18,718 nucleotides of DNA from JAVKSM01 sp039583705 (GTDB lineage Bacteria; Actinomycetota; Actinomycetes; Mycobacteriales; Pseudonocardiaceae): NCBI GenBank assembly GCA_039583705.1, contig JAVKSM010000058.1, positions 1 through 18,718 of the forward strand, read 5' to 3'. The notes beneath the pieces are model-generated. The model was given only the letters and a program-made list of their open reading frames with translations, did not search any database and had not been told where the DNA came from. Shown here in pieces: positions 13,964 through 18,718 of the stretch; positions within the stretch are counted from its first letter, which is position 1, and each line of letters begins with the position of its first letter. The translations under genes were made by a program, and so were the position numbers.

Positions 13964-14152
13964 TCACCAGCGGCCCGGCCACCGCCGCCTCCGCAGCGCC
14001 GTGACGATCCAGAAGGCGATCAGGAGGCCGCCGGCCACGGCGGCGATGACCACCAGCGCCGCCGCGACCGACTCCAGGAGCCGCACCGCCACATAGACCG
14101 CGACCGCCGCCGCCAGGAACGCCAGGCATGCCCCGGCCAGCCGGTCCAGCAC
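13964..14152 (-). CDS. small membrane protein, 62 aa
   Basis: It starts at a GTG one nt after the stop of the previous gene. The product is almost entirely hydrophobic: LAGACLAFLAAAVAVYVAVRLL and AAALVVIAAVAGGLLIAFWIVTAL are two probable membrane helices linked by ES, with a basic end (RRRRWPGRW). It is the last gene of a four-gene operon on the element. No family is recognised. It could be a membrane anchor or pore partner for transfer, since the VirD4-like ATPase lacks its own membrane helix; that link is inference. Confidence 0.6.
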   Translation of the reverse strand: MLDRLAGACLAFLAAAVAVYVAVRLLESVAAALVVIAAVAGGLLIAFWIVTALRRRRWPGRW

Positions 14153-14153
14153 G

Positions 14154-14363
14154 TCAGCTCACCCGCTCGCCCTGCGCTGGCCAGCCGCTGACCGCGTCCA
14201 GCACGACGCCCGCCACCTCAGCCGCCAGCTCCTCCAGATACGCCGCCAGTTCCGGCCGACAGACACGCGCGCTGGCCGACAGCGAGATCACCTCGCCGGT
14301 GAAAACCGACGCTGCGGTCAGCAGCCCGCGGGCCAGCGCATCGTCGGCATGCGTCATGGCCAT
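14154..14363 (-). CDS. small soluble helical protein, 69 aa, unknown
   Basis: The ATG follows directly on the previous stop (TGAATG), and the stop is one nt before the next GTG, so the gene is packed into the operon. The product is short, mildly acidic and probably helical (HADDALARGLLTAASVF; ELAAYLEELAAEVAGVVLDAV). One Cys is present. A second ATG two codons in would also serve. No family is recognised. The evidence for coding is the operon packing, not similarity. Confidence 0.5.
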   Translation of the reverse strand: MAMTHADDALARGLLTAASVFTGEVISLSASARVCRPELAAYLEELAAEVAGVVLDAVSGWPAQGERVS

Positions 14364-14570
14364 TCACGGCCTCCGGTAGCGCCGCGCCGCATCGCGCATA
14401 GCGGCGAGCGTCTGGGCCGTCAGCTCCTCGATCCGGCTGTCGGCCTGCAGCCACGCCGCAAGGACATCAGCGGACCGCCGGTCCCGCCGCCAGGCCGCCA
14501 CCGCCCAGGCACCAGCACCGGACAGGACCAGCGCCAGGACCGCGACCCCGAGCGCCGCGAACGCGGCCAT
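14364..14570 (-). CDS. small single-span membrane protein, 68 aa
   Basis: The ATG at 14570 overlaps the preceding stop as TGATG; a GTG one codon earlier (14573) is an equal alternative as GTGA. One N-terminal membrane helix (AAFAALGVAVLALVLSGAGAWAVAAW) is followed by a basic and then amphipathic helical tail (RRDRRSADVLAAWLQADSRIEELTAQTLAAMRDAARRYRRP). This is the build of small inner-membrane adaptors with a cytoplasmic coiled coil. No family is recognised. Coupled translation with both neighbours supports it. Confidence 0.58.
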   Translation of the reverse strand: MAAFAALGVAVLALVLSGAGAWAVAAWRRDRRSADVLAAWLQADSRIEELTAQTLAAMRDAARRYRRP

Positions 14571-14902
14571 CACCGGATCCGCCGCATGTCGCGGCGTAGG
14601 CCGCCGAGCAGCTCCGCGCAGCCCAGCAGATGATCACCGGCCAGGAACGACAGACGGCCCGACGCTTCCGGCACCATCTGCTCCAGCTGCCGCTGCGCCG
14701 CCGCGACCCGCGCCACTGACTGCATCACCGACCCGGTCGCCATGGTCAGGTTCTCCACCTTGCCCAGGGCCACGTCAGTCGCGTCATCGACCGCGGCCAG
14801 CCGGACCTGCGTCCCCAGACGGCCCCGGCTGATCTCCCGGCCCGCCCGCCGGGCATCCCGGCTCACCAGGCTGCCGCCGGTGTAGGCGGCGAGGTCACTC
14901 AT
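14570..14902 (-). CDS. small hypothetical protein, 110 aa
   Basis: The ATG at 14902 overlaps the stop of a 19-codon ORF as ATGA; the only Shine-Dalgarno of quality belongs to that ORF, so this start probably depends on coupling. The product begins MSDLAAYTGGSLVSRDARRAG and is mostly helical, with Arg- and Ala-rich stretches. It has a region like a heptad helix (DDATDVALGKVENLTMATGSVMQSVARVAAAQRQLEQM, about 43-80) and ends LGGLRRDMRRIR. It could be a DNA-binding or structural component of the same operon as the two membrane proteins. No family is recognised. Confidence 0.62.
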   Translation of the reverse strand: MSDLAAYTGGSLVSRDARRAGREISRGRLGTQVRLAAVDDATDVALGKVENLTMATGSVMQSVARVAAAQRQLEQMVPEASGRLSFLAGDHLLGCAELLGGLRRDMRRIR

Positions 14903-14958
14903 GGCGTCACCGTCCTGATGGTTATGGCGGCGCCGCGCTGCGATGTAATAGCAGGCAT
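14899..14958 (-). CDS. 19-aa leader/micro-ORF with strong Shine-Dalgarno
   Basis: ATG at 14958-14956, preceded by AGGAGGG with a five-nt gap, encodes MPAITSQRGAAITIRTVTP. Its TGA (14901-14899) overlaps the ATG of the 110-aa gene (14902-14900). This is the best ribosome binding site in the region, and the overlap means ribosomes ending here can restart on the next gene. It may be a true small protein or a leader peptide controlling the operon. There are no runs of a single amino acid that would indicate classical attenuation. Confidence 0.55.
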   Translation of the reverse strand: MPAITSQRGAAITIRTVTP

Positions 14959-14980
14959 GTTGTCCCTCCTGATCGGGCTG

Positions 14981-15005
14981 GCTGCCGCCACTTACCGGCG
15001 GCAGC
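14981..15005. promoter_or_regulatory. 9-bp perfect palindrome, candidate operator between divergent units
   Basis: GCTGCCGCC, ACTTACC, GGCGGCAGC. On the - strand TTGAGC lies 17 bp before TAAGTG, and TAAGTG falls at the palindrome centre, so a bound protein would cover the -10 of the small-gene operon. It lies 11-23 nt upstream of the micro-ORF Shine-Dalgarno and about 110 nt before the divergent gene. As RNA it could instead form a 5' hairpin. Confidence 0.5.
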
Positions 15006-15113
15006 TGCATGGCTCAAGGGAAACAGCGCAGGCGCATGCCCCAACAGGCCATGGACCGGCAGGAAACCAGGAGAAGACCGGCAACGACCCGGCCGTCGTC
15101 ATGGAGCCGGGCT

Positions 15114-15869
15114 ATGGCGGCTGATCCCCGCCAGCTGCAGGCTGAGCTCAAGCGGCTGCGCCGTGACGAGGGCCGCAGCCTGCCCAAGCTCATCGCCAGC
15201 CCCAGCGTCCGGGCCGCCCTGGGAAACCCGCCCGGCGCCGCGCTGCTGGAGCGCTTCGATGCCGCTGTCATCTCGCTCGGCAACGACCTGAAATCCCTGG
15301 CGCTGAAGAACGCCTACGCCATCGGCCTCCGCGAGCCCGCCAACCTCACCACGCGACGGGAGAATTTCGGCGCCCAGGAAGCGGTCGACCGCGGCCCGGA
15401 CACCATCCAGAACTGGGAAGACGAGAAGCTGCGCGAGCTGGTCACCCGGCTCCTCAGCGGCGCCGTCCCGGTCGCCAGCTCCCATCTGCTCGTCGCGGTC
15501 GCCGTGGCCGGGAACCGCATCCAGGTCGTCGCCGAGGGCGAGGCAGAATCCGGTACCCCGATGCGCCAGTGGTTCAACCCGAACCCCGAGCCGTTCCTCC
15601 CGGGATTCCTGTACCAGCTGCCCGCCCACCTCCGCCCATCCCGCCTCACCATCACCGTGCTGTTCCTCGACCAGCCGCCCGCACGCGCCTGGGCCGAAGC
15701 CGCAGGAGACCTGCTCGCTTGGACATGCGGCGACGGCCGCCAGGAACTTGTCATCACCAGCGGCGGCATCCCCGGCATCGACGCGGCAGCCCACGCCGCC
15801 GTTCACTGGGACGACCCCATGCCAGGCGTCTTCCACGGAGTCGCATGGGAATGGAAACCTGGCACCTGA
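15114..15869 (+). CDS. hypothetical protein with possible N-terminal DNA-binding helices (candidate regulator)
   Basis: 251 residues from the ATG at 15114, which has GGAG seven nt upstream (GGAGCCGGGCT); an ATG at 15009 would add 35 residues of low-complexity sequence. The N-terminal 100 residues are helical (QLQAELKRLRRDEGRSLPKLIA; AALLERFDAAVISLGNDLKSLALKNAYAIGL) and end with LTTRRENFGAQEAVDRGPDTIQNWEDEKLRELVTRLL. This resembles the helix-turn-helix-like N-terminal module of many actinobacterial regulators, where a similar RRxxFxxxxxxxxxTIxxWED pattern recurs (my recognition, not a database hit). The C-terminal 150 residues (SSHLLVAVAVAG; LTITVLFLDQPP; ELVITSGGIPGID) form a beta-rich domain of no known family. 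It is divergent from the small-gene operon and may control it. Confidence 0.6.
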   Translation: MAADPRQLQAELKRLRRDEGRSLPKLIASPSVRAALGNPPGAALLERFDAAVISLGNDLKSLALKNAYAIGLREPANLTTRRENFGAQEAVDRGPDTIQNWEDEKLRELVTRLLSGAVPVASSHLLVAVAVAGNRIQVVAEGEAESGTPMRQWFNPNPEPFLPGFLYQLPAHLRPSRLTITVLFLDQPPARAWAEAAGDLLAWTCGDGRQELVITSGGIPGIDAAAHAAVHWDDPMPGVFHGVAWEWKPGT

Positions 15870-15899
15870 GATCAGCGGAACCAGGCCTTTTATTGTTGC

Positions 15900-15940
15900 T
15901 TGACAAAGTATTTTAATCGTGCGGGATATTGCAATATAAT
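15900..15940 (+). promoter_or_regulatory. AT-rich promoter-like segment with 12-bp palindrome
   Basis: TTGACA at 15900-15905 can pair with GATATT (15925-15930; 19-bp spacer). A perfect TATAAT at 15935-15940 can pair with TTTAAT (15912-15917; 17 bp). The palindrome ATATTGCAATAT (15926-15937) overlaps both -10 boxes, as an operator would. The AT content is far below the GC of the neighbourhood. It probably drives hsdM through a 360-nt leader. Confidence 0.45.
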
Positions 15941-16034
15941 TTTAGGCGCATGAATAAATTGTGTGCATCAACCGCAATTGCCGTGAGCAGGCGCGGTTTG
16001 GCCGGACCCTGGGTGCCGCGCGCTGGCACCGCGC

Positions 16035-16157
16035 CCGAGGCCGGTCGGCCCAGGCGGCGGCAGGGTCCGCACCAGCGCCCACCCGGCTGGGGTGCCGCCT
16101 GCGGTGAGGTTCGCATACGACTGGTACTGGCCGAGGGACAGGAAGTCGGCGGCCTGC
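16035..16157 (-). pseudogene. truncated 3' fragment of a second virD4-like gene
   Basis: 123 bp align without gaps to 10767-10889 in the intact VirD4-like gene, with 10 differences, all in the last 70 bp; the first 53 bp are identical. It translates to AADFLSLGQYQSYANLTAGG followed by TPAGWALVRTLPPPGPTGLG, only two residues different from the intact protein. So most differences are silent, and the parent was a functional relative before it was truncated. Nothing of the ATPase core is left. It looks like a scar of recombination between related elements. Confidence 0.82.
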
Positions 16158-16309
16158 CGAGCTTGGCCTCGCCCGGCCTCGCCCCGGATGTCGGCCCAGA
16201 GCACTACGCTGCACATGACAACCCGGCCAGCCTGCGGTCAGCGGCCGGGGATGGCTGGGATCGGGTGGCGCTGGCCGGAGCAGGCTGGCGCTCGTGAGGG
16301 CATGGAGTG

Positions 16310-18652
16310 ATGGCTGTGGCCCTGAAGAAGTCAGACCTGTACAGCTCGCTGTGGCGCAGCTGCGATGAGCTGCGCGGCGGCATGGACGCCAGCCAGTACA
16401 AGGACTACATCCTGACGCTGCTGTTCGTGAAGTACGTCTCAGACAAGGCCAACGCCGACCCCGACAGCCTGATCGACGTGCCGCCGGGCGGGTCGTTCGA
16501 CGACATGCTCGCCGCCAAGGGCGACGTGGAGATCGGTGACCGGCTCAACAAGATCATCGGTAAGCTCGCCGAGGCCAACGGGCTGCGTAACGTCATCGAC
16601 CAGGCCGACTTCAACGACGAGGAGAAGCTCGGCAAGGGCAAGGAGATGCAGGACCGCCTCTCCAAGCTCGTCACGATCTTCGCTGACCTGGACTTCCGCG
16701 GCTCCCGCGCCGAGGGCGACGATCTCCTTGGTGATGCCTACGAGTACCTGATGCGGCACTTCGCTACCGAGTCCGGCAAGAGCAAGGGCCAGTTCTACAC
16801 CCCGGCTGAGGTGTCCCGGATCCTGTCCAAGGTTGTCGGCATCAACGCTTCGACGCGCCGGGATCAGACCGTCTACGACCCTGCCTGCGGTTCGGGTTCC
16901 CTGCTGCTCAAGGCTGCGGCGGAAGCGCCGCGAGGCATGAGCATCTACGGCCAGGAGAAAGACAACGCCACCTGGGCGCTGGCGAAGATGAACATGATCC
17001 TGCACGGCAACGAAATCGCCGACATCGCCAAGGCCGACACGATCACCAGCCCGCAGTTCACCACCGGCACACAGCTGAAGACCTTCGACTTCGCCGTGAT
17101 GAACCCTCCGTTCTCGCTCAAGTCGTGGAGCAACGGCCTGGAGCACGACTACGGCCGCTTCGAGTACGGCAGGCCGCCGGAGAAGAACGGCGACTACGCC
17201 TTCCTGCTGCACGCGCTGAAGTCGCTCAAAAGCACCGGCAAGGCCGCGATCATCCTCCCGCATGGCGTCCTGTTCCGCGGCAACGCTGAGGGCGCGATCC
17301 GCAAGCGACTGCTGCAGCACGGCTTCATCAAGGGCGTCATCGGCCTGCCGCCAAACCTGTTCTACGGCACCGGTATCCCGGCCTGCGTCGTCATCCTCGA
17401 CAAGGAGAACGCTGTCGCCCGCACTGGCGTCTTCATGATCGACGCCTCACGAGGTTTCATGAAAGACGGCCCCAAGAACCGGCTCCGCCCCCAGGACATC
17501 CACAAGATCGTCGACGCGTTCAACAAGCAGACCGAGATCAACCGGTACTCGCGCATGGTCCCCATGGCCGAGATCGCCGACCCGAAGAACGACTACAACC
17601 TCAACATCCCCCGCTACATTGACTCCTCTGAGCCCGAGGATCTGCAGGACCTGAACGCGCACCTGCACGGCGGCATCCCCGACAGCGACCTCGACGCGCT
17701 CAGCTCCTACTGGGACGCCTTCCCCCAGCTCCGCAGCCAGCTGTTCAAGCCCAACCGTCCCGGCTACAGCGACCTGACCATCGACGTCAGCCAGGTCCAG
17801 CAGGCCATCCTCGACTCGCCCGAGTTCCGGAAATTCGCCGACCAGGGACGGGTGCTCGTCGCGGACTGGTTCGAGGCGCACCGCAAGGCACTCGCTGACA
17901 TCACAGCGGACACGCGGCCGAATGAGCTGATCGCTGAGATCAGCGATGACCTGCTGGCACGGTTCCGGCCGGTGCCGCTGCTCGATGAGTACGACGTCTA
18001 CAACCAGCTCATGACCTACTGGCACGACGTCATGCACGACGACGTCTACCTGATCATGAACGACGGGTGGCTCAATGCGGCTAAGCCCCGGCTTGCCATC
18101 GAGGACAAGGACCGCAAGCTTGCCGAGACCCCGGATCTGGTCATCAGGTCCGGCCGCGGCGCCAAGAAATACAAGATGGACCTGATTCCGCCGAATCTGA
18201 TCGTCGCACGTTACTTCGCCGAACAGCAGGTCGCGCTCGACGAGCTCACCGCCGCAGCAGATGACGCCAGCCGCGCCGTGGAGGAGTACGTCGAAGAAAA
18301 CGCCGTTGAGGATGGCCTGCTCGCCGAAGCGATGGACGATGACAAGATCTCGAAGGCGCTTGCAGCCGCGCGGCTGAAAGCCATTATGCGAGACGGCGAT
18401 CCAGCCGAGATCAAGGAACTTCAGCAGGCCATCAAGCTCTACGACGCCGAGGTTTCTGCGAAGAAGGCTGTCAAAGATGCGCAGGGCGCGATCGATCTGG
18501 CGACACTCAAGAAGTACGGCGAACTGACTGAGGACGACGTGAAGAACCTCGTGCTGGATGACAAGTGGAACGCGACTATGAATCATCGGACCGAGACCGA
18601 GGTCGAGGCTCTCACGTTCGCACTCGTCGGCCGCATCCAGCAACTAGTGTAG
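16310..18652 (+). CDS. hsdM: type I restriction-modification system DNA methylase subunit (HsdM), long form
   Basis: 780 residues from the ATG at 16310 (GAGGG ten nt upstream; a GTG directly before it at 16307 is possible). The N-terminal HsdM helical domain (SLWRSCDELRGGMDASQYKDYILTLLFVKYVSDK) precedes KGQFYTPAEVSRIL. The N6-adenine methylase domain has motif I DPACGSGS at 190 and catalytic NPPF at 265-268. GVLFRGNAEGAIRKRLLQ and GLPPNLFYGTGIPACVVIL follow, as in HsdM. The last 300 residues (to GRIQQLV) are an added helical, charged region; classical HsdM has about 500 residues, but such longer forms are known in actinobacteria. It needs HsdS for specificity and HsdR for cleavage; neither is visible before the window ends. 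Base composition is less GC-rich than the chromosomal genes on the left, in keeping with transfer. Confidence 0.93.
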   Translation: MAVALKKSDLYSSLWRSCDELRGGMDASQYKDYILTLLFVKYVSDKANADPDSLIDVPPGGSFDDMLAAKGDVEIGDRLNKIIGKLAEANGLRNVIDQADFNDEEKLGKGKEMQDRLSKLVTIFADLDFRGSRAEGDDLLGDAYEYLMRHFATESGKSKGQFYTPAEVSRILSKVVGINASTRRDQTVYDPACGSGSLLLKAAAEAPRGMSIYGQEKDNATWALAKMNMILHGNEIADIAKADTITSPQFTTGTQLKTFDFAVMNPPFSLKSWSNGLEHDYGRFEYGRPPEKNGDYAFLLHALKSLKSTGKAAIILPHGVLFRGNAEGAIRKRLLQHGFIKGVIGLPPNLFYGTGIPACVVILDKENAVARTGVFMIDASRGFMKDGPKNRLRPQDIHKIVDAFNKQTEINRYSRMVPMAEIADPKNDYNLNIPRYIDSSEPEDLQDLNAHLHGGIPDSDLDALSSYWDAFPQLRSQLFKPNRPGYSDLTIDVSQVQQAILDSPEFRKFADQGRVLVADWFEAHRKALADITADTRPNELIAEISDDLLARFRPVPLLDEYDVYNQLMTYWHDVMHDDVYLIMNDGWLNAAKPRLAIEDKDRKLAETPDLVIRSGRGAKKYKMDLIPPNLIVARYFAEQQVALDELTAAADDASRAVEEYVEENAVEDGLLAEAMDDDKISKALAAARLKAIMRDGDPAEIKELQQAIKLYDAEVSAKKAVKDAQGAIDLATLKKYGELTEDDVKNLVLDDKWNATMNHRTETEVEALTFALVGRIQQLV

Positions 18653-18656
18653 TGTC

Positions 18657-18685
18657 TTGCAATTGGCTTTACGGCACGTTAGGCT
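18657..18685 (+). promoter_or_regulatory. promoter of the right-edge gene (leaderless)
   Basis: TTGCAA (18657-18662), 17 bp, TAGGCT (18680-18685), then ATG 7 nt later. The -10 hexamer and its distance to the start codon are identical to those of the mauE-like gene at 4445-4458, consistent with leaderless transcription, which is common in actinobacteria. Confidence 0.6.
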
Positions 18686-18692
18686 GTAGGGC

Positions 18693-18718
18693 ATGAGTCG
18701 AGCAGCGGCGCCGTTGGC
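18693..18718 (+). CDS. start of a further gene, 3' partial
   Basis: Only MSRAAAPL can be read before the window ends. The evidence is the promoter just upstream and an ATG at the expected leaderless position. It has its own promoter 5 bp after the hsdM stop, so it may be regulated apart from hsdM. Its identity cannot be told; hsdS or another defence gene would be expected from context. Confidence 0.4.

Larger units (their letters stand above)
15870..16309. other. 440-bp region without an intact gene
   Basis: It holds, from left to right, an AT-rich promoter-like segment (about 15885-15965), a truncated virD4 3' fragment on the - strand (16035-16157) and the leader of hsdM. A + strand open frame across it is mostly antisense to the virD4 fragment and is not accepted as a gene. 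Confidence 0.6.

Noticed and set aside
14918..15124. + strand frame MLSLLIGLAAATYRR... ending over the 15114 start
   Set aside because: No Shine-Dalgarno, and its sequence is explained by the antisense micro-ORF and the palindrome; kept out for lack of support.
15929..16297. + strand frame starting near the TATAAT box (MNKLCAST...) across the virD4 fragment
   Set aside because: Most of it is antisense to the virD4 remnant, so it is an accidental chimera; only the promoter before it is kept.
16302..16312. Two-codon ORF ATG-GAG-TGA overlapping the hsdM ATG
   Set aside because: It may affect hsdM initiation, but it is too short to support and has no ribosome site of its own.
7403..18718. Second copy of the tRNA-Ala 3' end (attR) or a CRISPR array
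   Set aside because: No repeat of the T-arm/acceptor sequence and no regularly spaced repeats were found in this part of the window.

Overview
The window comes from a very GC-rich actinobacterial chromosome. The evidence is the high GC, the frequent GTG starts, the methylcrotonyl-CoA carboxylase genes, a MauE/DsbA-like pair and TANNNT -10 boxes. A Pseudonocardiales-like host is a guess; the sequence alone does not fix the genus.

Left part (1-7326), ordinary chromosome. The 5'-truncated beta subunit and the complete biotin-carrying alpha subunit of a 3-methylcrotonyl-CoA-type carboxylase (leucine catabolism) form a + strand operon. A VIT1/CCC1-family metal transporter is convergent and overlaps the carboxylase tail. 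A + strand pair follows: a MauE/DoxX-like membrane protein with a CGCF motif and a membrane-anchored DsbA-like thioredoxin with CPVC. A phenylacetate-CoA ligase homologue lies on the - strand.

Junction (7327-7490). A complete tRNA-Ala(GGC) gene marks the left edge of an integrated element. A strong intrinsic terminator follows at once, and then a large serine recombinase pointing at the tRNA. The recombinase frame has no stop before it crosses the tRNA antisense, and it ends only in the chromosomal flank, on the paaK start codon.

Element (about 7400 to beyond 18718). The right att copy of the tRNA 3' end is not in the window, so the element continues past it. A - strand gene train reads, in transcription order: MT-A70 adenine methyltransferase, small Arg/Ala-rich protein, VirD4/HerA-like DNA-transfer ATPase, a 72-residue ORF locked by ATGA overlaps at both ends, a replication-relaxation (Replic_Relax) protein, and, after 140 bp, a ribbon-helix-helix protein and the recombinase. 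Upstream lies a second - strand operon of four small genes (two with membrane segments), preceded by a 19-codon ORF with a near-perfect Shine-Dalgarno whose stop overlaps the next start. A divergent + strand gene for a possible regulator faces it across a 9-bp palindrome. To the right are an AT-rich promoter-like segment, a 123-bp fragment of a second virD4 gene, a long type I restriction-modification methylase (HsdM), and the leaderless start of another gene at the edge.

Taken together this looks like an actinobacterial integrative and mobilisable element: recombinase plus RHH for integration, VirD4-like ATPase plus Replic_Relax for DNA processing and transfer, and methyltransferases plus HsdM as protection or defence cargo. 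No classical relaxase, TraB/FtsK pump or VirB4 is visible. The most unusual items are the recombinase frame running through its own attachment site, the coupled micro-ORFs, the structured intergenic regions, and the virD4 scar pointing to past recombination between related elements.
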